Below, one piece after another: positions 6,668 through 13,908 of a stretch of 13,908 nucleotides of DNA. The position numbers were made by a program, and so were the translations under genes. Under the pieces are notes generated by a model. That model had not been told where the DNA came from. It ran no database searches and saw only the letters and a list, made by a program, of their open reading frames with translations. The stretch lies in assembly GCA_028696435.1 (NCBI GenBank), contig JAQVHC010000016.1, positions 4,093-18,000 on the forward strand. The letters are read 5' to 3'. This stretch comes from Actinomycetota bacterium (GTDB lineage: Bacteria > Actinomycetota > Humimicrobiia > Humimicrobiales > Humimicrobiaceae). Numbering within the stretch: position 1 is the first letter of the stretch; every line of letters starts with the position of its first letter.

Positions 6668-8193
6668 TTTATTCTCGGGAATAATATTTCCCTCGTGCCA
6701 GTCTTTGTTCCACCTTCAAACTTACCCCAGACCCCATCTTCCTCAATAGATATCTCTTCGATATTTTTACTTATACCAAGCTGAGAAAATATTTTCTGAC
6801 AGGTTGATGGCATAAAAGGTGACAGTAAAATTGTAGATAACCTTATTATCTCTACCACTTCGTAAAGCACAGCATCAAGTTTTTTACAGTTTTCTTCGTT
6901 TTCATTTTTTGCAAGATTCCATGGCTTGCTATCTTCTATATGTTTATTAGCCATATTAATAAATTCCCAGACACTGGCAAGATAGTCAGAAAATCTAAAA
7001 TCATCTATATATTCAGGTGCCTCTTTCTTTATTTCATCCCATTTCTGTTTAAAAACCGGGTTTAGTGTTCTGTGTGGTATTGTGCCCCCTCTATATTTTT
7101 CTATCATAACAAGGGTCCTTGAAACGAGATTACCAATATCATTACTAAGATCCGAATTATATCTCCTTATAAAAGCCTTATCGGTAAAAGAACCATCCTG
7201 CCCGAATGAAATTTCCCGTGTAAGAAAATACCTTATGCCATCCACTCCATATTTTTCTGACATTTCATCCGGATCAAGTACAATCCCTTTTGATTTTGAT
7301 AATTTTTCCTCTCCCATTAAGAGCCAGCCGTGAACAGCAATTTGCCCGGGAAGTTCTATACCCAGCGACATCAGCATAGCCGGCCAGATTATAGCATGGA
7401 ACTTTAATATATCTTTCCCTATGTGGTGCTGATTGGCAGGCCAGTAATATTTAAACAAATCATCATTATCCGAGCTGTAACCCAGAGCAGAAATATAATT
7501 TATAAGGGCGTCCACCCATACATAACAGTAATGGTCCGGGTCAAAAGGTATGGGTACTCCCCATTTTACTGCAGTTCTTGAAATACTTATATCTTTAAGC
7601 CCCTGCCTTAAAATCCCGAGCACTTCGTTTTTTCTGGTTTCAGGAACTATAAAATCAGGATTTCTTTCGATATGTTTTATTATTTTTTCTTCATATTTAG
7701 ATAACTTAAAAAAATAATTTTCTTCTTTTACGTACTCAACTTCCCTATTACACTGCGGACATCTGCCATCTATAAGCTGGGAGTCAAGCAGGAATGTCTC
7801 ACATGGAACGCAATATTTACCTTCATATACATCTTTATAAAGGTCTCCGTTTTCTTTTAATTTTATAAGAATGTTCTGAACTATCTTCTCATGTTTTTTA
7901 TCAGTCGTCCTTATAAAAAGGTCATTGCTGATATTGTATAACTTCAGAAGTCTTTGCATATCTTCTGCCATCCTATCAACATATTCCTGTGGCGATATAC
8001 CTTTTTCTTCTGCAGCTTTACTTATTTTTTGCCCGTGCTCATCAGCACCTGTTAAAAAAAGGGTATCCCTGCCAGAGAGCCTGCTAAATCTGGCCACAAC
8101 ATCTGTAAGAATAAATTCATAAATCTGTCCCAGATGCAGTTTTGCATTCATATACGGAATTGCAGTTGTAATATAAAATTTTTCCTTATCCAT
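6655..8193 (-). CDS. metG: Methionyl-tRNA synthetase
   Basis: This class I synthetase charges tRNA-Met with methionine using ATP. The 512 residues show the HIGH-type motif H20-L-G-Q23 and the KMSKS-type motif K297-L-S-K-S301. An intact zinc knuckle has four Cys (C128, C131, C145, C148) in the connective peptide. A helical anticodon-binding domain fills the C-terminal third. The protein stops at residue 512, so it lacks the C-terminal Trbp111/EMAP-like dimerisation domain that extends B. subtilis MetS to about 660 residues. Shorter forms are common, and a separate tRNA-binding protein may replace it. A good Shine-Dalgarno AGGAG (8203-8207) lies nine bases before the ATG. The gene is 56 bases after rsmI, a conserved neighbour. 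Confidence 0.97.
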   Translation of the reverse strand: MDKEKFYITTAIPYMNAKLHLGQIYEFILTDVVARFSRLSGRDTLFLTGADEHGQKISKAAEEKGISPQEYVDRMAEDMQRLLKLYNISNDLFIRTTDKKHEKIVQNILIKLKENGDLYKDVYEGKYCVPCETFLLDSQLIDGRCPQCNREVEYVKEENYFFKLSKYEEKIIKHIERNPDFIVPETRKNEVLGILRQGLKDISISRTAVKWGVPIPFDPDHYCYVWVDALINYISALGYSSDNDDLFKYYWPANQHHIGKDILKFHAIIWPAMLMSLGIELPGQIAVHGWLLMGEEKLSKSKGIVLDPDEMSEKYGVDGIRYFLTREISFGQDGSFTDKAFIRRYNSDLSNDIGNLVSRTLVMIEKYRGGTIPHRTLNPVFKQKWDEIKKEAPEYIDDFRFSDYLASVWEFINMANKHIEDSKPWNLAKNENEENCKKLDAVLYEVVEIIRLSTILLSPFMPSTCQKIFSQLGISKNIEEISIEEDGVWGKFEGGTKTGTREILFPRINENQ

Positions 8194-8205
8194 TATTTAA
8201 AACTC

Positions 8206-8229
8206 CTGTATATTTTCTTCTGTATATTT
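8206..8229. repeat. 10-base direct repeat upstream of metG
   Basis: CTGTATATTT occurs at 8206-8215 and 8220-8229 (period 14) in the short rsmI-metG spacer. On the transcribed strand the second copy in reading order overlaps the metG Shine-Dalgarno. No function is evident. Confidence 0.4.
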
Positions 8230-8249
8230 CGCCCGTCAAGTACACCTTG

Positions 8250-9080
8250 CTAAATTTTTGTTGAAATATTATACAATCTTTGTCTGTCTATGTCATACCT
8301 TGATTTTATTATTTTAAGAGCATTTTTTTTGGTAACGCCATCTTTTAACAAACGAATTATTTCATCTGCTATTTCTTCATCAGAGAATTTCTTTATAAGC
8401 TCTTTCTTATACCCTTCAACAACAAGAACTATTTCACCCTTTATTCTTTTTACTTTTATTCTCTCAAGAATGCCGCTTAAATTTCCTCTTATTACTTCCT
8501 CATATACTTTAGAAATTTCCCTTACAAGGCTCGTTCTCCTATCACCAAACACCTCTATAAGCTCGGAGATTAATTTCTCTATCCTTAAGGGGGATTCATA
8601 GAATATGAGGGTATATGGCAGTATTGCAAGTTCTTTTAGCTTATTTTTCCTTTTTGCCTCTCCTTTTGGAAGAAAACCCACGAATAAGAAATTGTCGGCT
8701 GGCAGTCCAGAAAGAACGAGAGCGCTAACTGCGGCATTGGGGCCTGGTATAATAGTCAGTGGAATATTATTTTTTATGCATTCATTTATTATCCTGAACC
8801 CCGGATCCTGAACTGCCGGTACCCCTGATTCTGATACAAGAGCAACATTTTTGCCTGCCTCAAGCTTGTTTATTATATAACCGATTCTTTTTTCTCTATT
8901 GTAGTCGTTATAACTTATTATATCTTTCTTAAGAATGCCGTATCTATTGAGTAATTTCTTTATAGTCCTTGTATCTTCAGCAACAATTAAATCTACCTCT
9001 TTTAATGTTCTAATAAGCCTGAAACTTGCATCTTCAAGATTACCAATTGGAGTTGCACAGATAAAAAGAGTTCCTTTAAT
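8250..9080 (-). CDS. rsmI: 16S rRNA 2'-O-ribose C1402 methyltransferase, probable AUU start
   Basis: RsmI is a SAM-dependent methyltransferase of the tetrapyrrole-methylase fold. It methylates the ribose of C1402 in the 30S decoding centre. The frame is open from 9080 to the stop at 8250 (276 residues, normal for RsmI). The N-terminal block KGTLFICATPIGNLED, then AEDTRTIKKLL, SESGVPAVQDPG, IPGPNAAVSAL and a C-terminal helical tail ending RQRLYNISTKI all match the family. No in-frame ATG, GTG, TTG or CTG occurs between the upstream stop (five codons before the Shine-Dalgarno) and the conserved N-terminus. A perfect GGAGGGG (9085-9091) stands four bases before ATT at 9078-9080, which sits exactly where family members start. 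The first usable conventional codon, GTG 8681, would delete the SAM-binding half. The usual SDAGTP motif is SESGVP here. The gene heads the cluster and precedes metG. Confidence 0.9.
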   Translation of the reverse strand: MKGTLFICATPIGNLEDASFRLIRTLKEVDLIVAEDTRTIKKLLNRYGILKKDIISYNDYNREKRIGYIINKLEAGKNVALVSESGVPAVQDPGFRIINECIKNNIPLTIIPGPNAAVSALVLSGLPADNFLFVGFLPKGEAKRKNKLKELAILPYTLIFYESPLRIEKLISELIEVFGDRRTSLVREISKVYEEVIRGNLSGILERIKVKRIKGEIVLVVEGYKKELIKKFSDEEIADEIIRLLKDGVTKKNALKIIKSRYDIDRQRLYNISTKI

Positions 9081-9091
9081 CTTTCCCCTCC
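9078..9091 (-). promoter_or_regulatory. Strong Shine-Dalgarno with ATT start codon of rsmI
   Basis: On the minus strand GGAGGGG (9091-9085) is followed by AAAG and then ATT (9080-9078). The core GGAGG is six bases from the start, which is ideal spacing. It is the strongest ribosome-binding site in the window. AUU starts are known for infC and pcnB in E. coli, where initiation factor IF3 discriminates against them. The same could make RsmI output sensitive to IF3 level. Confidence 0.75.
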
Positions 9092-9139
9092 GATAAATAT
9101 GTTTTTATTCCTACTATTCCTATTTTTATATCCTATTAT

Positions 9140-9168
9140 TTTATATAATAACTATAATTAATAATCAA
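9140..9168 (-). promoter_or_regulatory. Candidate promoter of the rsmI-metG-tatD-rsmA-ispE cluster
   Basis: On the minus strand TTGATT (9163-9168) and TATAAA (9140-9145) are exactly 17 bases apart. Transcription would start near 9133, giving a leader of roughly 50 bases before the rsmI start at 9080. The box lies in the divergent spacer shared with the epimerase gene at 9247, for which I see no equally good promoter. Confidence 0.55.
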
Positions 9169-9246
9169 ACAAATCTAATATAGTTTAAAAATCAATCGTA
9201 GACCAATACCCTGTTTACAAAGCTTAATAAATAAATATGGTCAAAG

Positions 9247-10476
9247 ATGATGATTAAAGAGAAATTAGGAAAATACCGGTCTGAAGTCGAAAAAGAACTG
9301 AAGGCAAACATTCTTCCTTTCTGGGCATACAAGGCTCCTGATGAAAAAGATGGCGGATTTTATGGATTAGTTCTAAATGATTTAACCACTGATCTCCGTG
9401 CTCCAAAAGGTTCGGTGCTTTGCTCCAGAATATTGTGGACCTTTTCACATGCCTATGCTTTATCAGGGGATAAACTTTACCTTGACCGTGCAAATCGCGC
9501 ATATTTCTATCTTCGCGATAATTTTCTGGATAATGAATACGGCGGAGTATACTGGAGCGTTGATTATAAAGGAAATCCAATTGAAGTCAAAAAACAGATA
9601 TATGCCCAGGCTTTTGCTATATACGCTTTCTCTGAATTCTACAGAGCAACCGGTTTTAATGAATCTATTGGCTTTGCTAAAGATATTTTTAGCCTTATAG
9701 AGAAATTCAGTTTTGACAGACAATATGGTGGTTATTATGATGCCTTTAACAGAGACTGGACACCTGCAGAAAACATGCAGCTTGGAAGCGAAGACTTAAA
9801 TGCCCCAAAATCAATGAATACAAGTCTGCATATTCTTGAAGCATACACAAATCTTTTGCGCTGCAGGGATAAGCGGAATCAGAATAACCAGGAATTACGC
9901 AACCAGCTAAAAAACCTGATAAACACAATTAATAAACATATCATAGATTTTTCCACATATCATTTCAAACTGTTCTTCAGTGAAAACTGGGAAAGCCTCT
10001 CTGACACCATTTCTTACGGGCATGACATAGAGGGAAGCTGGCTTCTATCAGAAGCTGCAGAAGTTTTAAATGAAAAAAAGCTTATAGAAGATACAAAAGA
10101 AACAGCAATCAAATTGGCAGAGGTTACACTCAGAGAAGGTATCGCTCCGGATGGGGGCCTGTGGTATGAAGGCAATAAAGAAGGAGTAACTAATTTTAAT
10201 AGTGATTGGTGGCCCCAGGCAGAAGCTATGGTCGGCTTTTTAAATGCATATCAGATTAGTAGAAAAGAGTATTTTCTGGATGCGTCAGTTAAAAGCTGGG
10301 AATTTATAAAGAAATATTTAATTGACAAAGAGCATGGAGAATGGTTCTGGTCTGTAGATAAAAATAGAAATGTAAATAAGAAGCTGGAGAAGGCAGGCCT
10401 GTGGAAATGCCCCTATCATAATTCGCGTGCCTGTATGGAGGTAATGGAAAGACTTAACCATATTCTCAATTCATAA
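9247..10476 (+). CDS. N-acylglucosamine 2-epimerase family; probable cellobiose/mannobiose 2-epimerase
   Basis: The 409-residue protein is an (alpha/alpha)6-barrel sugar epimerase of the AGE family. The three His residues used by cellobiose 2-epimerases are recognisable at nearly the same positions as in the Rhodothermus enzyme: H195 in TSLHILEAYTNL, H259 in SYGHDIEGSWLL and H391 in WKCPYHNSRA. WWPQAEAMVGF (321-331) is another family motif. Family knowledge: these cytoplasmic enzymes epimerise the reducing-end glucose or mannose of beta-1,4-disaccharides, and several bacteria use them on mannobiose to make mannosyl-glucose. The GH130 gene 78 bases downstream supports that role. N-acetylglucosamine epimerase activity is less likely because no sialic acid genes are near. 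ATG 9247 and ATG 9250 are adjacent; no Shine-Dalgarno is evident, and a six-codon ATG frame (9237-9257) overlaps the start. Confidence 0.9.
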   Translation: MMIKEKLGKYRSEVEKELKANILPFWAYKAPDEKDGGFYGLVLNDLTTDLRAPKGSVLCSRILWTFSHAYALSGDKLYLDRANRAYFYLRDNFLDNEYGGVYWSVDYKGNPIEVKKQIYAQAFAIYAFSEFYRATGFNESIGFAKDIFSLIEKFSFDRQYGGYYDAFNRDWTPAENMQLGSEDLNAPKSMNTSLHILEAYTNLLRCRDKRNQNNQELRNQLKNLINTINKHIIDFSTYHFKLFFSENWESLSDTISYGHDIEGSWLLSEAAEVLNEKKLIEDTKETAIKLAEVTLREGIAPDGGLWYEGNKEGVTNFNSDWWPQAEAMVGFLNAYQISRKEYFLDASVKSWEFIKKYLIDKEHGEWFWSVDKNRNVNKKLEKAGLWKCPYHNSRACMEVMERLNHILNS

Positions 10477-10554
10477 GACATATTTTATCAACCACAATAA
10501 TAAATTATATAATACAAATAACTCTAAATAACTGAAAGCAAAAAGGAGCTAATA

Positions 10555-11547
10555 ATGAATAAAATCAAACAAATAATTACAGGCGCAGCATTGCCGAATA
10601 TTCCCTGGGAAGAAAAACCTGAAGGTTATAGACACATAGTATGGCGTTATACAAAAAATCCCATTATACCAAGAGACCTGATACCTTCATCTAATAGTAT
10701 ATTTAATAGTGCTGTTGTTCCTTTTAATGGAGAGTTTGCAGGTGTTTTCCGCTGTGATGACAGAAGGCGTTACATGCAAATTCACAGCGGCAGGAGTAAA
10801 GATGGAATTAGATGGGAAATAGACAATGAATCTATAAAATTTATCTGCGATGACCCTGAAATTAAAAAATTTGAATACGCTTATGACCCCCGCGTTTGCT
10901 GGATTGAGGACAGGTATTATATTACGTGGTGCAATGGATATCATGGCCCTACAATAGGAGCTGGATATACATATGATTTTAAAAAATTTTACCAGCTGGA
11001 AAATGCATTTTTACCTTTCAACAGAAACGGTGTGCTATTCCCCAGAAGAATAAATGGTAAGTACGCTATGCTAAGCCGTCCAAGCGACAACGGGCACACA
11101 CCTTTTGGAGACATTTTTTATAGTGAAAGCCCGGATATGTGCCACTGGGGTAAACATCGTCATGTTATGTCCCCGAGAGGTAGGTGGGAGAGTACAAAGA
11201 TAGGAGCAGGACCGACACCTATTGAAACTACAGAAGGCTGGCTGCTTATATATCACGGCGTTTTAACTTCATGTAATGGATTTCAGTATAGTATGGGTGG
11301 AGCAATACTTGATATTAACCAGCCATGGAAAGTACTACACAGAGCCGAACCATTTTTACTGACACCCGAAGAGTTATATGAGTGCGTCGGAGATACACCA
11401 AATGTTGTATTTCCATGTGCCGCACTGTATGATGCTCCAACTGGCCGGATAGCAATATACTACGGAGGTGCTGATACTGTTACATGTCTTGCCTTTACAC
11501 AGGCAGATGAGCTTATTAATTTTATTAAGTCCAATTCAAGTTTATAA
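10555..11547 (+). CDS. GH130 family beta-mannoside phosphorylase
   Basis: GH130 enzymes are five-bladed beta-propellers that cleave beta-mannosides with phosphate, giving mannose-1-phosphate. The 330 residues are collinear with what I remember of Thermotoga TM1225 (IPWEE near the N-terminus, FNSAVVP, AYDPR, PFNRNGVLFPR, RPSDNGHTPFGDIF, IYHGV, PNVVFPCAA). D111 in the YDPR motif is the likely general acid; R113 and H234 are probably phosphate or substrate contacts. A good Shine-Dalgarno AAGGAG (10543-10548) stands six bases before the ATG. Together with the upstream 2-epimerase it would complete mannobiose breakdown: epimerisation to mannosyl-glucose, then phosphorolysis. The choice between mannosyl-glucose and mannooligosaccharide phosphorylase cannot be made from sequence alone. 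No signal peptide is visible, so action is cytoplasmic. Confidence 0.92.
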   Translation: MNKIKQIITGAALPNIPWEEKPEGYRHIVWRYTKNPIIPRDLIPSSNSIFNSAVVPFNGEFAGVFRCDDRRRYMQIHSGRSKDGIRWEIDNESIKFICDDPEIKKFEYAYDPRVCWIEDRYYITWCNGYHGPTIGAGYTYDFKKFYQLENAFLPFNRNGVLFPRRINGKYAMLSRPSDNGHTPFGDIFYSESPDMCHWGKHRHVMSPRGRWESTKIGAGPTPIETTEGWLLIYHGVLTSCNGFQYSMGGAILDINQPWKVLHRAEPFLLTPEELYECVGDTPNVVFPCAALYDAPTGRIAIYYGGADTVTCLAFTQADELINFIKSNSSL

Positions 11548-11594
11548 TTTAAGCACAATTCAAGTGCACAACGTACAATCAGAAGAATTTAAAG

Positions 11595-11615
11595 AAGATT
11601 CAAATTAAGAATCTT
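11595..11615 (-). terminator. Hairpin at the end of phoU, possible terminator
   Basis: AAGATTC (11595-11601) and GAATCTT (11609-11615) form a perfect seven-base stem with a seven-base loop. It overlaps the phoU stop codon at 11614-11616. On the minus strand the hairpin is followed by T-rich but interrupted sequence, so it is a weak intrinsic terminator for pst-phoU. On the plus strand no T-run follows, although it might still slow transcription coming from GH130. Confidence 0.4.
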
Positions 11616-12282
11616 ATTCACTATCATAGAGAACTTTATAATCACCGCTTAAAAAATACATAACCCGTTCAGCTATATTTACAGACTGGTCGCCAATTCT
11701 TTCAAGGTATCTGCTTGCCAGCACAATATTAGTTACAAACTCTATATCTTTTTCGTCTTTTCGATAAGAAAATAATTTTTCCAGTAGTATCCTGTGAATT
11801 TCATTTACCATCTCATCCAGTTTTCTCAGTCTTAAAGCAAGCTTTATATCTTTATTTTTAAACGATTCGATGGCTTTATTTAGTTCCGTTTTAACAAGAT
11901 TACCCATTTCATTAAAAAGGTCGACAACTTCCTTATCAGGATGCTTTCTTTCCTCTCTGACAAGTTTCTGCACAATTTTAGATATATTTACTGCCAGATC
12001 GCCAATTCTTTCTAGATTTTTAATAATTATACTCACAGAATGCAGATATCTTAAGTCTCTTGCCACAGGCTGGAATCCCGCCTGCAAAATTACACACTTT
12101 TCCTCGATCACCATATCGCTCTCATTAATCTCTTCATCCCCATCTATAACTTTCTGTGCCAGATCTGTATTCATCTCTGTAAAAGCCTTCACCGCATTAT
12201 AAAGTGCTTCCTGCACAAGATTTCCCATTAATATTACATCCTGATTAATTTCTTCTAACCTATCATTAAACGTCTTTCTCAC
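11614..12282 (-). CDS. phoU: Phosphate-specific transport system accessory protein PhoU
   Basis: PhoU links the Pst transporter to the PhoR/PhoB-type sensor pair and dampens phosphate uptake and the Pho response when phosphate is ample. The 222 residues form two tandem helical PhoU domains. Each carries the metal-cluster ExxxD signature: E91-R-I-G-D95 followed by LAVNIS, and E194-R-I-G-D198 followed by QSVNIAE. The length is normal. The start is GTG at 12282, with GGAG (12293-12296) ten bases upstream in the 15-base gap after pstA, so translation is probably coupled to pstA. pstB, which usually lies between pstA and phoU, is absent here. Confidence 0.96.
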   Translation of the reverse strand: MRKTFNDRLEEINQDVILMGNLVQEALYNAVKAFTEMNTDLAQKVIDGDEEINESDMVIEEKCVILQAGFQPVARDLRYLHSVSIIIKNLERIGDLAVNISKIVQKLVREERKHPDKEVVDLFNEMGNLVKTELNKAIESFKNKDIKLALRLRKLDEMVNEIHRILLEKLFSYRKDEKDIEFVTNIVLASRYLERIGDQSVNIAERVMYFLSGDYKVLYDSE

Positions 12283-12297
12283 TTTATTAATTCTCCA

Positions 12298-13173
12298 TTA
12301 TTCCCTTCTCATTAATCGCAACCTGCTTCTTATAATACTGGCAGGAATTGCGAAAATCAACACAATTATTAATAGCACCAGTGCAGTACCCCACTGCATA
12401 TTTTCAGGTGTATTTGTAAGCTGCGTTGCAAGAACGTATAGATGATAGGGTAATGCCATTACCTGACTAAAAATAGAATCCGGCAGACCCGGTTGTGAAA
12501 ATGCTGCAACAGTAAATATTATAGGAGCAGTTTCTCCTGCAGCCCTTCCTATGCCTATAACAGAACCTGTTATTATTCCAGGTAAGGCGCGGGGTAGCAC
12601 AACTTTTGTTACAGTCTGCCATGTTGTAGCCCCGAGAGCCAGTGATGCCTCACGGTAAGAATCAGGAACCGTCCTTAATGCTTCTTCAGTAGATGTTATT
12701 ATGACCGGCAAAATAAGGAGGGCAAGAGTAAGTGAACCGGCAAGTAAAGATTTTCCGAACTTAAGCATTATAACAAAAAATCCCAGTCCGAATAATCCGT
12801 ACACTACAGAAGGCACACCGGACATATTTATAATTGAAAGCCTTATTATACTGGTAAATTTATTTTTTGAAGCATACTCATTTATATAAATTGCTGCCAG
12901 CACTCCAACTGGCAATGAAAATATAAAAGTTCCCAGTATTAAATATAGAGTTCCGACTATAGCCGGGAATATACCACCTTCCCTCATGCCTTTGCCTGGT
13001 TTCTGTGATAAAAATTCCCAGTTTATTGCACTGCTTCCTTTAACTATTAAATATATTACTATTCCAAAAACAAAAAATATAACTATAAGAGTTAAAAGCA
13101 GTAAAATAATGTAGGAGACTTTTTCGGTAATTATTTTTCTTTTTTTACTTATTTCTCTTCCTTCTATTACCAT
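12298..13173 (-). CDS. pstA: Phosphate ABC transporter permease PstA
   Basis: PstA is one of the two membrane subunits of the high-affinity phosphate importer. The 291 residues show a basic cytoplasmic N-terminus (1-18) and about six membrane segments, the first at 20-45. The EAA loop contacting the PstB ATPase spans about 163-194 (EEALRTVPDSYREASLALGA and onward). The conserved RAAGETAPIIFT motif is present after it. The ATG follows the pstC stop by three bases, so the two are translationally coupled. After the stop only 15 bases separate it from phoU. Confidence 0.97.
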   Translation of the reverse strand: MVIEGREISKKRKIITEKVSYIILLLLTLIVIFFVFGIVIYLIVKGSSAINWEFLSQKPGKGMREGGIFPAIVGTLYLILGTFIFSLPVGVLAAIYINEYASKNKFTSIIRLSIINMSGVPSVVYGLFGLGFFVIMLKFGKSLLAGSLTLALLILPVIITSTEEALRTVPDSYREASLALGATTWQTVTKVVLPRALPGIITGSVIGIGRAAGETAPIIFTVAAFSQPGLPDSIFSQVMALPYHLYVLATQLTNTPENMQWGTALVLLIIVLIFAIPASIIRSRLRLMRRE

Positions 13174-13176
13174 AGC

Positions 13177-13908
13177 TTAACTTTCTCTGATCTTATTTAT
13201 AAATCTGTCGGATATAAAATTTATAAGAAAAGTAATAATAAATAAAATTAAACCTATAGCAAAAAGGGAAGAATAATGTAGCCCGCCCTGGATAGTTTCA
13301 CCCATTTCTGACGCTATTGTTGCGGTGATAGTTCTAACTGGTTGTAACCATGAAAAAACAATTCTTGGCGAATTACCGGTCACCATAAGGACCGTCATCG
13401 TTTCACCCACAATTCTGCCCAGACCAAGCATTACAGCAGCCATCATACCAGATGAAGCTGCTGGTACAACAGTCCGTATCGTTGTTTCCCATTTTGTTGC
13501 ACCCAGAGCAATCGAAGCATGTCTGTACCTATCAGAAACAGCATTTATTGCATCTTCTGATATTGATATAATTGTAGGTAAACTCATAAAAGCCAGCATA
13601 ACTGAGCCTGTAAGGGCTGTCAGTCCTGTACTGAGATTAAAAATATTTTTAATCAGGGGAGCAAGAATTTTTATACCGATAAATCCAATAACAACCGAAG
13701 GTATTGTTGCAAGTACTTCAATTATAGGTTTCAGCACTTCTTTTATAAACTTCGGGGCGAGCTCTCCAATATAAATCGCACTCCCTATGCCAAGTGGTAC
13801 TGCAATTATTACAGCTCCAAGTGTAACCAGCATCGATCCGGTAAATAGAGGAAGAAAGCCAAATTTTCCGTGTGTCGGGGACCATTTCTTACCTGTTAAA
13901 AACTCCAT
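13177..13908 (-). CDS. pstC: Phosphate ABC transporter permease PstC, N-terminus outside window
   Basis: The last 243 residues of PstC are visible. The frame is open to the window's right edge; the Met encoded there (before EFLTGKKWSP) corresponds to an internal position in the family, where FLTG-x-x-W follows the first membrane helix, so the true start lies to the right. The EAA loop (SEDAINAVSDRYRHASIALGA, from about visible residue 117) and the GRIVGETMTVLMV motif are intact. It pairs with PstA to form the phosphate channel. pstS would be expected to the right of this window. Confidence 0.95.
   Translation of the reverse strand: MEFLTGKKWSPTHGKFGFLPLFTGSMLVTLGAVIIAVPLGIGSAIYIGELAPKFIKEVLKPIIEVLATIPSVVIGFIGIKILAPLIKNIFNLSTGLTALTGSVMLAFMSLPTIISISEDAINAVSDRYRHASIALGATKWETTIRTVVPAASSGMMAAVMLGLGRIVGETMTVLMVTGNSPRIVFSWLQPVRTITATIASEMGETIQGGLHYSSLFAIGLILFIITFLINFISDRFINKIRES

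Noticed and set aside
8250..8681. A short 143-residue version of rsmI starting at GTG 8681, or a broken rsmI with a frameshift.
   Set aside because: The frame continues without a stop or shift up to 9080 and encodes all N-terminal RsmI motifs, so the gene is whole and only its start codon is unusual.
9254..9928. Minus- and plus-frame open frames inside the epimerase gene.
   Set aside because: They overlap a conserved enzyme in other frames and show no recognisable motifs.
13177..13908. A complete 243-residue PstC starting at the Met at the window edge.
   Set aside because: The family has a first membrane helix before FLTG-x-x-W, so the Met is internal and the gene continues outside the window.

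Overview
The window is ordinary bacterial chromosome with low GC content, very AT-rich spacers and standard stop codons. No phage, insertion sequence or CRISPR array is visible. The order rsmI-metG-tatD-rsmA(ksgA)-ispE on the minus strand is the housekeeping cluster known from Firmicutes (B. subtilis yabC-metS-yabD-rnmV-ksgA...ispE) and related low-GC lineages, here without rnmV. The GH130 protein resembles, from memory, the Thermotoga TM1225 type. Together this suggests an anaerobic, Gram-positive-like or deep-branching low-GC bacterium; the phylum cannot be fixed from the window.

Layout. (1) Bases 1-692, minus: the N-terminal 230 residues of a cation diffusion facilitator, running off the left edge. 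(2) Bases 693-1150: a non-coding region with divergent promoter candidates and, on the plus strand, a compact RNA that can fold as a pseudoknot and is followed by a strong intrinsic terminator. (3) Bases 1151-3229, plus: a membrane-anchored PAS-GGDEF-HD-GYP protein with both cyclic-di-GMP catalytic sites intact. (4) Bases 3401-3474, minus: tRNA-Gln(UUG) with its own promoter. (5) Bases 3721-9080, minus: ispE, rsmA, tatD, metG and rsmI, read from a promoter near 9140-9168. The full-length rsmI appears to begin at a rare AUU codon behind a perfect Shine-Dalgarno; starts restricted to AUG, GUG or UUG would lose almost half of the gene. (6) Bases 9247-11547, plus: a cellobiose/mannobiose 2-epimerase followed by a GH130 phosphorylase. 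(7) Bases 11614-13908, minus: pstC (5' end outside), pstA and phoU, with pstB absent from its usual place between pstA and phoU.

How the genes work together. The central cluster serves translation and rRNA maturation: two 16S rRNA methyltransferases and Met-tRNA synthetase, together with a TatD nuclease and an isoprenoid (MEP pathway) kinase. The epimerase-phosphorylase pair fits intracellular breakdown of beta-1,4-mannobiose or mannooligosaccharides to mannose-1-phosphate plus glucose or a shorter sugar. The pst-phoU genes belong to high-affinity phosphate uptake and its control. The GGDEF/HD-GYP protein may be controlled through the structured leader upstream. That leader is the least explained element in the window.
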